Source: Bolinopsis microptera
Lineage: Eukaryota > Ctenophora > Tentaculata > Lobata > Bolinopsidae
Length of the DNA: 64,000 nt
NCBI RefSeq assembly: GCF_026151205.1
Contig: NC_087078.1
Span: 2,249,675-2,313,674 of the forward strand
Direction of reading: 5' to 3'
The notes beneath the pieces were generated by a model. The model worked only from the letters and a program-made list of their open reading frames with translations, had not been told where the DNA came from and made no database searches. Positions 11,161 through 23,400 of this stretch are shown in pieces; position 1 is the first letter of the stretch, and every line of letters begins with the position of its first letter. A program made the translations under genes and the position numbers.

Positions 11161-11635
11161 TATATAATAGCTTCTTTCATAGATCTATGCTGAAATGGAA
11201 TAGTCTACCAGTATGCATCCGGCATTCAGAGCGGATTTCTATTTTTAAGGCCAAACTGATCAAGTACCTCTGGGCTGCCGATATAGTCTGGCCAGATTAT
11301 CTTATCAGTCTTTTCATATGATTCCCAGAAATGTGTTTTTTCTTGGTTATAATTCTGTCCATCCGATTTCCTGTCCGCTTATCTCCCCTATTTTTTTGTT
11401 CTCAGTTGTGACAGAATTGTAATGAGCAAAATACTTGTAATTATTTATGCCTCAACGTTAATGTGGCTCTTGCTATGGGTTGGTTCAGCCGAATAATATT
11501 GCAGTACCATGCCGTTAATCAATTAATGTATCAAAAAATGTCATTGTAATTTTGCATGGCTGAAATGTAATACTTGATTTCTATATAATAATTAATCGAT
11601 TTTTTCAAATTTCAAAAATTTAGTGTAAAAATGTA
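11161..11635 (+). mobile_element. Severely 5'-truncated copy of the same CR1-like LINE
   Basis: Carries the last ~45 codons of the LINE ORF (FFHRSMLKWNSLPVCIR...) and its 3' UTR, closely matching 9690-10240 of the full copy but with base changes, a lost stop position and small deletions. The sequence just before it is a short TATA-rich stretch. Confidence 0.9.
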
Positions 11636-13646
11636 TTGACACACGCTGTAACCCCTTTTGATCGCGCAGGCTTCGGATCGCGTGCACGAGAGGTTACAAC
11701 GTGTAGCAAAAAGTGTATTATTAGTTTTAAAAGCTCGTCATGAAAAATAAAAACGTTTGTCGTTATTAAAGTAACATTAAATGTTAAAACATTTTGGAGT
11801 TTTTATTATTTAAAAGGTTCAATATTTAAATATAAATTTGGTTGTATTGTTTCTGTTTTCTTTTACATTTTTCTTTTGATTTCGATATGTTTAGTAATAC
11901 ATTTTGTTTCTGAAATTTTAATTTAAAAATGTCACTATCATCATTGTCATGTGAAGCACTGCTAACAAAATTTTGACGGATGTTACTCGTCTAAATTTCT
12001 TCGAAGTAGCGCGCGCCGCTTTCTTCTCGATGGCACGAGCTACGAAGTAGCGCGTGCCGGGCCAGATTTGACATACGTTGCATGCCACTTTTCGCGCGCG
12101 CCGCCGAAGGCCAGATCATTAACAATGGTCAAACAAAATTGAAAATTGCTTTGTTACGGCGATTGTACGTTCAACATTCCAGCTAGCTTGGTCAATGGTC
12201 GCCGCGCGCGCACTTTTTTGTGCAAAATTGTAAATTCGTATAGTTTTCCTTTGTATCACGTTGCGACCCAACGGCCCACGGTCGTTTCACTATCGTGCGT
12301 GGCGGGTCGTACAACGTATGACAAGTAAATCACTAAAACAGTTTTTTGCCCATGACTCTCTTAGTATAGGTTACTGCATACTTAACTGGGCGGCGCTCAG
12401 CCTGTCATTCCGCCGAATCTTTATGTTCATGGTCCCCAGGTAAAGTATAGGGTGTAGGGAAGCATTTTTAATTTTAGTCATATATGGAACAGATATTTTA
12501 TGAGTATCACCCGTTAAGGGTAATTCGGAATTTACCTGGGGACCCCCAGGCTATTATGTTCATAAACATAATAATAAACGAATAAAGATTCGGCGGAATG
12601 ACAGGCTGAGCGCCGCCCAGTGATTCGGAATCAGCGTCCAAAAACACACCAAACTAATTTACTCTCACGCCCTTAAGCCGTAGTACATACATATATTATT
12701 ACATTACACTGGAGCTTACGCAGTGTAATTTCCTCCAGTCTGCGCCGCGTACGTTTATATAGACGCGCGGCGCAGACTGGAGGAAATTACACTGTGTAAG
12801 CTCGATTTTTTGGGCGAGCGAATTAGTAAAAGCCCTGAACATTCATTCTCGTTATCATTTAGCATGTGCGGACGGTCGTTCAGATTAATATCATTTACTT
12901 TTGTTTGGGAAAGAGAGACACTGGCAGCGGTCCACTCTAACCAATTATGGGTTTTGGTCAAATATAATAATAACAAATAAGGATGATTAATCACTCTGGT
13001 TAGTATAGGGTTACCCTATATGCTATATTATGTAAAACCTTAACTGCCAAAACATTAGTCAAAACCAAAGTCACTCGATGATTTTTGAGCGAGCGATTTA
13101 GCCACAATGTTAACGGGTGATACTCGTAAAATATCTTGTATCTGTTCCATATATTGGAACAAGACCGTCGACGAGTCCAACTCGGCGCGCGTCCTGGTAG
13201 GATGTAAACCTACAACCAATGATAACATTGGTATCAGTCAAAGTGGCCAGGTAATTTATGTCGGTCCACGGTCGGTAGATTAAAAAAAAAAAAAAGTTAA
13301 CTCATTAATGGAATAATAAACGACATTCTTGAAACAATTTCATTAATCAATAATTAATCACTAGACTTCATGATTTCTGTTACCTGGGGACCCCAGGCTA
13401 TTATGTTCATTAACATATTAGAGATTAGGCGGAATGACAGGCTGAGCGCGGCCCAGTAAGATTTCTGTTATATAATGAGTAAAATTGCACTTGTAGAATG
13501 TATATCAATTTTAAATAAAAATGCAACGTGAATCATTGACAACGAATTCTCGTCCACCTATTTGCTATTTGTGCGTGACCGTCCAAATTTAAACAAAACA
13601 CCAGGAATTATCGCAGACAGATTTTGGGTCGGTATGCCAATTTGAG
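11636..13646. repeat. Mosaic of short GC-rich repeat modules, no gene
   Basis: Contains pieces that recur elsewhere in the window: module A (GGAACAGATATTTTACGAG, ~36 bp) at 12482-12518 and inverted at 13108-13156; module B (CCGTCGACGAGTCCAACTCG) at 13166-13220; module C (GCTCAGCCTGTCATTCCGCC ... CCCCAGG) at 12386-12442 and inverted at 12531-12622 and 13383-13459; an ACTCGTCTAAATTTCTTCG piece at 11982-12002, also at 10663-10681; a CATACGTTGCATGCCACTTT piece at 12071-12110, inverted at 43940-43980. No coding sequence seen. Confidence 0.75.
12712..12803. repeat. 92-bp hairpin palindrome with 38-bp arms
   Basis: Arm 12712-12749 pairs with 12766-12803 (one mismatch, ACGCAG against ACACAG), separated by a 16-bp loop. 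GC-rich at the centre. Probably a MITE-like hairpin. Confidence 0.85.
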
Positions 13647-14141
13647 TTAAAAGACGAGTACATGTGCAGCGAGACGAATAAACTTTACCCCTCGTCCACC
13701 AACGTACACTCTGGTGATGTAATCCACAGTGTCCCAGGCCTTGTTTCTGTTGCCCGTCCAGGAGTCAGCAGGGTAGGGCAGTACCACACTCCCACTCCCC
13801 ACTAGATCAACAAACACCCCCTCACTTTGCACCTCCACAACTAACTCCTTCAAACCAGAGGCAGATAGAGAAGTAGTCTTCACCTCTTCCTCAGAAAGCG
13901 AGGTGGAAATCTTTGTGATCACTTTGTCAGCTACCAGGTGGAAAATAACATCTCCCTGACTATTTCCAAGCTTTAGCTCCAGCTCAGAGGACTGCTGAGA
14001 CTCCATCTCAACGACCACCCTACCACCCACTCCAAACGAGCCCATCTCGTACCACCGCCCAGGTTCCGGGTTCTCAACTCGTAGGAAGGCGGACATTACT
14101 AACTGAGCGAGAAACAGAGAAGATAGAACAGAACGAAACAT
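13647..14141 (-). CDS. Small secreted galectin-like protein
   Basis: Intronless 164-codon ORF. Starts with a clear signal peptide (MFRSVLSSLFLAQLVMSA) and then a beta-rich domain: a GRVVVEM strand, LELKLGNSQGDVIFHL, KELVVEVQSEGVFVDL and a final VYVGGRGVKFIRLA. The order and spacing of these strands resemble the galactoside-binding lectin fold. The canonical sugar-binding HxNPR and WxxE motifs are not present, so carbohydrate binding is doubtful. It lies 407 bp beyond the eIF4A3 stop codon in the same orientation. Alternative: another jelly-roll or an orphan secreted protein. The ORF itself is well supported; the family call is an inference. Confidence 0.55.
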   Translation of the reverse strand: MFRSVLSSLFLAQLVMSAFLRVENPEPGRWYEMGSFGVGGRVVVEMESQQSSELELKLGNSQGDVIFHLVADKVITKISTSLSEEEVKTTSLSASGLKELVVEVQSEGVFVDLVGSGSVVLPYPADSWTGNRNKAWDTVDYITRVYVGGRGVKFIRLAAHVLVF

Positions 14142-14547
14142 GACTAGAGGAGACTCGTAACTTGAAACGATAACTGTACAGCTAAACAGTGATCTAATCT
14201 GCAGACTTGAGGTACTTGCTGCAAGTGTAGAAGGGGAAATGTAATCAAATCAGTGGGTAATTCGTGGTAATTGAGTAATAATACAGGAGTATAACAGCTG
14301 GGTAAAGAATTATATTAAACGGTAAAATATTTGACAGCAGTACTATTTTAAAAATATACGGATATCACTTAAGGTCAGCAGCGTTAAGAAATAAAAATGT
14401 AATCCTTATCCTCGGCAAATATGGGCGTCTACGTTTGATAAAAAAATTTAAATAAAACTGAACGATACTGGTATCAATATTAAGCACTGTCGGGGTGACA
14501 TTATTGCTTATATGGGTTCACTGATAGACGTAAGGGCGAGCCGTTCT
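14142..14547. other. Intergenic between galectin-like gene and eIF4A3
   Basis: AT-rich, no coding signal seen; must contain the eIF4A3 3' UTR and the promoter of the small secreted gene. Confidence 0.5.
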
Positions 14548-17500
14548 TTATATCAGGTCAGCGACTGAAATAAAAGAAACGTTATTAAAATCTCCATAAA
14601 GACGAAACGTAATGGAGATTGCACAAAGCACTAATAACGGATGAGGCTTTGTGATGAGGATAGAATTTATCATAAATGAAATTGTCAATATATATCTCGA
14701 TATCATCTTCATGGAGATTGGGATATCTTGAAGTTGAGAGTAACAAGGTTTTATTGTAAATTTTAACATACCCTTAAAGCGTGGTTGGAATGTGGGACAA
14801 TTTTGAAAAACTTATCGTAAGTACTAGCAAAACACTTATAAAACGTTTCTACTGTTTGGGGCACCAACATTCAACTGGTATGGGGGCAGCTAATCAATTT
14901 CCACTAAGTAAGAAAGGAAAAAACCGTCAAAATGAACACCAGTACTGGTGTTAATTTTGACTTTAGTGGTTCTTATGAATGGTAACGTTGCATCACAGCA
15001 ACAATTAATTAACAGTATCTCACCATTCATGGGCATCTCATCAATTTGGGTTGAGTAATATTGCTCGATATCTCTGAGGATTCTGACGTCATCGTTCTTC
15101 ACAAAGTTGATAGCTACACCCTTCCTGCCGTACCTTCCCGATCGTCCGATCCTGAGAGATGGGTTTGTTATCATGAGGTTTGTTGTTTTACCACATAATA
15201 TTACGTTTAATTAACAGTTATATAGAAAGTGATAGCTATCCGTTTTTTATCATTTTATTACTTTTGATGTGTGAACATTTTTTGTGGACATTTCAAATAG
15301 CGACACCATATCGGCACCAATGTAATTATGGTTTGACCGCAGTGTTTTGGTTCAGCCAAAATAGATTTTACAGATGTTTTACATCATCTTTCTCACTCCA
15401 GCTGCAGTCTGGTGGTGTTGAGTATCACGAATATTATTTGTCTCACAGTAAATATTTTGGTTTTTTGTAAACTGTAATACAGTTACATTTACACATCGAT
15501 TTGATGCAAAATTTATACGAATTTTAAAAAGTGGCAAAAGTGAGAAAAGCACTGTCGGAATCCGAGAATAAGATTTGCAATCCCTGCAAATCGTTAATTA
15601 TGAACGTTTACCGAAAATTTCCTAAATGCTGTATGTAAAATCGAACACTACTCACCGGTGGATGTAGAGTTCACGATTTGGGGGAAGATCGTAGTTGATG
15701 ACAAGAGATACGTTCTGAACATCAATACCACGAGCCCACACATCAGTAGAAATCAGAACACGGCTGAAGTTTAAAAGTTGTTAAATCTACAAAACATAAA
15801 TATTAACGCGCGTGAAATGGCGGCCAAAATGTTGGGGATAGCGTGCTTTTAATAACTGAAAATAATCCGCGCGCTACGCGCACAGAGTAAAATTGGCGGA
15901 ATTTTTTGGGATGTTTACCTCTTAGCTGTTCTGAATTCTTCCATGATAGCATTACGCTCTTGTTGGGGCATGTCACCATGCATTGAGGACACAGTAAAGT
16001 TGCTTTCTCTCATTTTATCAGTTAACCAGTCTACCTGTTAAATAGTTTGGATTAATTAAATGCCACCAGCCACAAGTATTTCTAACACTACTGATCAGGG
16101 GGATTGTTCCAAATAAACTTTGGAAAACGAGTATAACAACGCTGTAATAACAGAAGTAATGACACTGCTTACCTTCCGTTTGGTGTTGCAAAATATGACA
16201 GCCTGGGTTATGGTGAGGGTATCGTACAAATCACAGAGAGTATCAAACTTCCACTCCTCTCTCTCCACAGCAACGAAGAACTGTTTTATTCCCTCCAGAG
16301 TCAACTCATCACTGTAGAAATGGGAGGCTTACCGATTATTTAATACCTTACATAGACAAAACTACCCAACTAACTGATGTTCAATTAAAAATTGTTCGAA
16401 AAGGGATAAACCAGACAAAAATTGTTGTACTGTTTGACAAAATTAAATTTTTTTGAAACATGTGATTTTTAATTTTGCGTACCGTTTTACAAGGACTCGT
16501 ACAGGATCTGTCATGAACTTGTTGGTAAGTTCCAGAACATCGTGCGGGAGAGTAGCTGATACCAGGAGGACTTGGGAGGAGGGGGGTAGATACCTGCACA
16601 TAAGATAACAGTTTTGTTATTTTGAAGTTGACTTCGCAAAACTATCACGAATTGGTCAGAATGGTGAAGAACTTTCTTCAAGTTTGGAGCATTGTACGAA
16701 TCAAAACTTACCATGTTTTCAGATCGAACAATTTTTCAGTTTTTGATATTGATAGTTCACCTATGTTGAACCCATTTTGTAACGTGAAACAAACCTGTAG
16801 ACATCATAAATCTGTTCTTTGAATCCTTTGTTGAGCATTTCGTCAGACTCGTCCAATATGAACATCTTCACACTTCTGGTTCGCAGGTTACGTCTCTTTA
16901 TCATGTCTGTGGGGTTGTTAATCATATAATAAAAATCAACTGCGCTCTAAGTCTTTAAAATACCTATCATTAATGATTTAATTTTATCAAATTATGTGGT
17001 TGATCACTTAAAATTATCATCACTAGATTCACCAATGAGCAATGAAACAATGTCTCACCGAAAACTCTGCCAGGAGTCCCACTGACAATATGTTGCCCGT
17101 AGTCCAACTTCCTGATATCCTCCCCAATAGAGGTGCCACCAATACAGGCGTGACACTGGACACTCATGTAATCACCCAGAGACAGCATCACCTGTTACAG
17201 GTGACAGGTACAGTTATACAATAAATACATTGATGGTCAGTTATTTTATCCGGTTAATTCATTATTGGCTAGTGCCAGGGTAAACTGCAAACTGTTTTGA
17301 GGCAAATTTCAATTTAAGTTAATATTCGAATTTATCTGCTCATTTGGCATTATTTTACAATTTACAACTTGCATATTTAATTATACAAGCAGAAACATCT
17401 TAAGAAAATGTTGTGTAAGAAAGGCCTTAATTAAATAGAATTCGGGGAATGAAGTTGACAGTCATGTTAAAATTATGCGTACCTTTTGTATTTGTGTAGC

Positions 17501-19334
17501 AAGTTCTCTTGTAGGGGAGAGGACTATAACTTGGGGTTCTCTCAGCTGAAATATATAGACGGGGGTTAGAATACTGTGGGAGATCACATAACGGGGTTAG
17601 AATACTGTGGGAGATCACATGACGGGGTTACAATACTGTGGGAGATCACATGACAGGGGTTACAATACTGTGGGAGATCACATGACGGGGGTTAGAATAC
17701 TGTGGGAGAGCACATGACGGGGGTTAGAATACTGTGGGAGATCACATGACGGGGGTTAGAATACTGTGGGAGAGCACATGACGGGGGTTAGAATACTGTG
17801 GGAGATCACATGACGGGGGTTAGAATACTGTGGGAGATCACATGACGGGGGTTAGAATACTGTGGTAGATCACATGACAATGTTGGTATTATCAGTATGC
17901 TGTACAGATAGAGGAAAACTATGGAAAGATTTGGAATTCAATTCACATTTTGATAACTTAAATATGTGAGTCAGGATAAGGTGAGGTAAAAATTCTATAG
18001 AAGAAAATGTTACCATGGTAACACAATCACACAAGGGCATGTTACCATGGTAACACAATCACACAAGGGCATGTTACCATACTGATATCTGGATATTATC
18101 CGGTTGGAAGAGACAAGGACAAGTGAAACAAGGAAGTTAGGAGTAAGGGCAAATTTTCGGCGTCAACGCCATCTTCAGGCTCAAATTATTTGTTATATAG
18201 TAGTGTTGAAAGTATTAATACTTTAAAGCTTTAATACTTTCAACACTACTATATAACAAATAATTTGAGCCTGAAGATGGCGTTGACGCCGAAAATTTGC
18301 CCTTACTCCTAACTTCCTTGTTTCACTTGTCCTTGTCTCTTCCAACCGGATAATATCCAGATATCAGTATTTCAATTATGAGACTAATAAACAGCGAACT
18401 ACTCCGTTATTTGGCATGTTACCATGGTAACACAATCGCACAAGTGCATGTTACCATGGTAACACTACCATAATAAAGGGATAACGAACCTGTATGTCAA
18501 CAGACTGCAACGCCGCAATGGAGAACGTTGCAGTCTTACCAGTACCAGACTGTGCCCTGAACAGAGTTGTGTGTTTGTGACGTCATCACACTCTTATGAC
18601 GTCATCACACCTCTTATGATGTCATCAAGACGTCAGTATCACGTGACCTCAGCTCACACAAAAGAGTTGCTATCTAAATTAGTAGCAGGCGTGAACCGCG
18701 AGGTTATTTGAAACAAAACACAATGTAATGATTACAATTAACATTTCCGGGGAAAAACCTGTTCTAATAATCTTTAATTATAATTTTGATACGGTGAAAG
18801 TGACCAAATTGAAAAAAATATCCACACTAAAATACTGAAAGCGGAAAGATCGGTATAAACAACTTACTGCGCAATAACGTCTCTTCCTTTGCACATAGGT
18901 TTGATAGCCCGCTGTTGTATAGCACTAGGCTTCTCGAATCCTGAAAAGGTGAGGTTTAATTATAACTTCGAAAATTACAAACGACGAGAGATTCTCAACA
19001 AATAAAAGATAAATCTTGATCATGATCAAGGCCATACAAGAAAGAGTGATCTGCTCGGAAACCAATGAAGCAAAGAAACTGACAACATTTCTACGTCAAT
19101 AGCTTGTTAATTTTAGTATCAAAATGCCAGGAATATTCCCTCTCTAGAAAATCAGGTACAAGGTTTGAAGATGTTGTTATTTCTATAAAATCACGTACCA
19201 TAAGCGTATATCCCCCTCATCAGATCCTGTCGGAGTCCCATCCCGTCAAATGTGTTGAGCACTTCAACTCCGGGTGTTGTTTCAAATGAGGTGGACTCAT
19301 TATCCTCCACTAAAACTTGTCTAGCGTCTGCCAT
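14548..19334 (-). CDS. EIF4A3: Eukaryotic initiation factor 4A-III, DEAD-box RNA helicase of the exon junction complex
   Basis: Twelve exons, read right to left: 19334-19199 (MADARQ start), 18940-18868, 18556-18490, 17545-17483, 17191-17059, 16906-16795, 16593-16483, 16311-16173, 16034-15919, 15763-15656, 15151-15024, 14564-14548 (VADLI, stop). The sum is 1203 bp, 400 aa, close to the usual ~411. Motifs: P-loop AQSGTGKT (71-78), PTRELA (103-108), GTPGR, DESD (176-179, in place of DEAD), SAT (207-209), HRIGRSGR (352-359). The family clamps spliced mRNA within the exon junction complex (with Magoh, Y14, MLN51) and acts in nonsense-mediated decay. Regions such as [20 protein letters not shown] and [14 protein letters not shown] are diagnostic of 4A-III rather than 4A-I. 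The junction of exons 2 and 3 adds an extra Ala-Gln before the P-loop. Confidence 0.96.
17559..17878. repeat. 32-bp minisatellite in eIF4A3 intron
   Basis: About ten copies of a 32-33 bp unit (core GTTAGAATACTGTGGGAGAT followed by CACATGACGG). Starts 14 bp from the acceptor of the PTRELA exon. Confidence 0.95.
18008..18466. repeat. Direct repeats carrying GTTACCATGGTAAC palindromes, split by a MITE
   Basis: A ~35-bp unit with the perfect palindrome GTTACCATGGTAAC occurs at about 18009 and 18044, with a third copy cut after ATGTTACCAT where the palindromic element at 18080 begins; two further copies lie at about 18418 and 18451. The palindrome matches the consensus bound by RFX factors (X-box). 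Confidence 0.8.
18080..18369. mobile_element. Perfect 290-bp palindromic MITE (Tc1/mariner-like, TA flanks)
   Basis: Arm 18080-18218 is the reverse complement of 18231-18369 over 139 bp, with a 12-bp centre. The ends read TA-CTGATATCTGG and CCAGATATCAG-TA, consistent with TA target duplication. No coding capacity. The arms look identical, so insertion is recent. Confidence 0.88.
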
Positions 19335-20414
19335 TTCTACTACTTCAAACACAAGGAAATGTAAGCAGGAGATTTGAGTATATGCTTAATATCAGTTTCA
19401 GAGAGGTTAAGTTTCAGGTTACCGTAGTCAATAAACATCCATTCTTCATTTAAGTTTGCTCCATTGAATTTTTAGTTTTGAATTGACGTGCAAGCAAATT
19501 ATCGATGACAATTTTAAAGCAATAATAGTCAGTTTACCACTAACATTTGAAATTCAATGATTATTATCATAAGAAACTAAGGTGTTATGTGACGATGGAA
19601 ATTAAAACTGAATTTAATGTCAACAAAAAATTACGTTATATAAGAATAATTGTCATATTATTATTAAGACAAATAATAATTTCCTACACTGTGACTAGTA
19701 AACGAAACAACAACAACAACAACAACACAGGGGAACTTAAATCAAACCCAACTCGAATCCTGAAGTACTTTTATGAATGAATACATGGTAATCACTAATT
19801 AATTATAATTAATTAACTAATTAATTATAATAACGAATCAAACTTTTTACACATTGATAAAAATTCCTCGTTAAAATCCAGTTTTCCAGAAGAGTTGGAA
19901 ATCCCAAAGATTAAAAACAATTTAAAAACACTTAGACTCGAATAATATATACAAAAAGGCCAAGGGTCACGATTAAGAAACTCAAATTATCTAAAGGGTC
20001 AAATTAATTGTGAAACCGTTTATGTATATGTATATTATAAAGGAGTAACAAATCTTCAGAGATTAGAAATTGATAATCACATTTACAAAGACACAGTCCA
20101 AACTCAAAAAACAAGTACAAAACAATCAAAAAGTGGCGCGCATGCTTAAAAAAAAGTGGCCTATAATATTAACATTAACATTCCAAACGTTGAAAGAATA
20201 TTTCTAACGTTAAATCAATATATCTTGAACGTAAGAGCCAGATTGTGGAAACAACTCATTACAAACATGGTAACGTTACCATATAATATAAGGTAATACC
20301 GCTAGTCGCTGCCATGTAAGGTAATGTTACCACGGTAAAACTTTCACATATAGTTATGTAATGACATGATATGCGCTACATTGCTAAGTTAGTAAATTAG
20401 TAGTCAGCAACCAT
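19335..20414. other. Intergenic between eIF4A3 promoter and ADAM17 3' end
   Basis: AT-rich; holds a short (CAA)n tract near 19708-19727 and TTAATTAA-type runs around 19785-19835. No convincing coding sequence. The eIF4A3 promoter should lie in its left part. Confidence 0.5.
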
Positions 20415-23400
20415 TCAGAACTTAGTGTTTGTGAGCGTGAATACATTGTTATCGTCCGGACATGGCTCCATGTTAACCTTGGTCATCAGTTCAAAGCTTC
20501 TAGAACTTACAGTCGACTTCTGGGTCCTTAGAATGTCTTTCTTTCTCTGGAAATAATAAGGTTAAATTACGCCACAAAAGGTAATGATGACGTTATAAAA
20601 CGTAATGATGACGTCCTCAAACGTAATAATGACGTCCTAAAACGTAATAATGACGTCATAAAACGTAATGATGACGTTATAAAACGTAATGATGACGTCA
20701 TAAATCCACTTTGACAAGACTAACCTGATGTTGATGTTGAAGTGTCATGGTGTTGTACCAATCCACCTCGTCTTGTCCCTTGTCTAACCAGTTGACGAAT
20801 ATAGATAACGGTACCCAGAACACAGATGTTACTAGGATCACTACCAGGATCACGTTACTCTCTGTAATTAATTAATTAAGAAAATAATTAATTAAGAAAA
20901 TAATTAATTAAGAAAATAATTAATTAAGAAAATAATTAATTAAGAAAATAATTAATTAAGAAAATAATTAATTAAGAAAATAATTAATTAAGAAAATAAT
21001 TAATTAAGAAAATAATTAATTAAGAAAATAATCAATTAAGAAAATAATCAATTAAGAAAAATAATTAATTAAGAAAATAATTAATTAAGAAAATAATTAA
21101 TTGAGTAACAAATCGATCGATTGACCAAGACAAAAATAAGCGTCCATTACAACCCCGTTTAGATATGTGTGGACGTTTCTTCACATTTGCTCTACATTTA
21201 CTGCTTTCGATGTTTCATTAAGTTTTCAAGTCTTAATTATATATTTACTAAACTATTCTACAATGCAAAGTAAAGAAACAATTAAAAAAACTCACTCATC
21301 CAATCCCAGAAGATACTGGGAGTCAGTCCAGTCAGGACCCGCCATATCTTGACCTGGGTCTGGGGCTCTACTAGACACATTCCATCTATACAAACACCGT
21401 TAGGACAGGGTTTACCTGGGGTATAGTTACTGTTACCATGGTAACAAGACCGTATAAGGTAATGTTACAATATAAGGTCATGTATTGTGATTTGTGGGTC
21501 ATCACCATTTTTGTAGACTCTTTAAGATTCCCGGGGTAGATGGCGCAAAATCGCGGTCGTAAATAGCAAATAATCAAATAATGTGACAATTTGTTTTTTA
21601 TAAAAGTCGCCACAGCGAGAATAGAAAGATGCGACTATTACCGTTGGGTAGCATGGAGTACTTGTTACTGCAAGTCCCGTTTTCAGCGTTCACACACATC
21701 CAGTAACAAGTCTCGTTACCTTCACCTCTACACAGCTCCTCACCTGTAACATGTACTGTTATGTAGTGTTATATTGGGGCCAGGGGGGGGGGGGGCTGGG
21801 GGGGGGGGGGGGGGAGGAGGTAGGTTTACTCCTTAGCTAATTCAATAATCCAACGTTATTCTTGTATTCAATTACCACACCACGCGCACGGTTAATAAAA
21901 ATGAAAAAGTAATAAAAGCTTTTAATCTGTAAATTTACAAATATACAGACTAGAGCCACAAGATTATTACAATGATTAATGATACTTAACACACAGATAA
22001 TATCATGTAGATCACACATACAGATAATATCTTGTAGATCACACACACACAGATAATATCATGTAGATCACACACACAGATAATATCTTGTAGATCACAC
22101 ACACAGATAATATCTTGTAGATCACACACACACACACACACACAGATAATATCTTGTAGATCACACACACAGATAATATCTTGTAGATCACACACACAGA
22201 TAACATCTTGTAGATCACACACACACAGATAATATCTTGTAGATCACACACACACAGATAATATCTTGTAGATCACACACACAGATAATATCTTGTAGAT
22301 CACACACACAGATAATATCTTGTAGATCACACACACAGATAATATCTTGTAGATCACACATACAGATAATATCTTGTAGATCACACATACAGATAATATC
22401 TTGTAGATCACACACACAGATAATATCTTGTAGATCACACACACAGATAATATCTTGTAGATCACACACACACAGATAATATCATGTAGATCACACACAC
22501 AGATAATATCTTGTAGATCACACACACACACAGATAATATCTTGTAGATCACACATACAGATAATATCTTGTAGATCACACATACAGATAATATCATGTA
22601 GATCACACACACAGATAATATCTTGTAGATCACACATACACACAGATAATATCTTGTAGATCACACATACAGATAATATCTTGTAGATCACACATACATA
22701 CAGATAATATCTTGTAGATCACACACACAGATAATATCTTGTAGATCACACATACAGATAATATCTTGTAGATCACACATACAGATAATATCTTGTAGAT
22801 CACACATACAGATAATATCTTGTAGATCACACACACAGATAATATCTTGTAGATCACACATACATACAGATAATATCTTGTAGATCACACATACAGATAA
22901 TATCTTGTAGATCACACACACACAGATAGTATCTTGTAGATCACACACACACACACAGATAATATCTTGTAGATCACACACACACAGATAATATCTTGTA
23001 GATCACACACACAGATAATATCTTGTAGATCACACACACAGATAATATCTAGTAGATCACACACACAGATAATATCTTGTAGATCACACATACACACAGA
23101 TAATATCTTGTAGATCACACATACAGATAATATCATGTAGATCACACACACAGATAATATCTTGTAGATCACACATACAGATAATATCTTGTAGATCACA
23201 CATACAGATAATATCTTGTAGATCACACATACAGATAATATCTTGTAGATCACACACACAGATAATATCTTGTAGATCACACATACAGATAATATCTTGT
23301 AGATCACACATACAGATAATATCTTGTAGATCACACACACAGATAATATCTTGTAGATCACACACACAGATAATATCTTGTAGATCACACATACAGATAA

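Noticed and set aside
17559-17878. CRISPR-like regular array
   Set aside because: Units are contiguous with no unique spacers and lie in a spliced eukaryotic gene.
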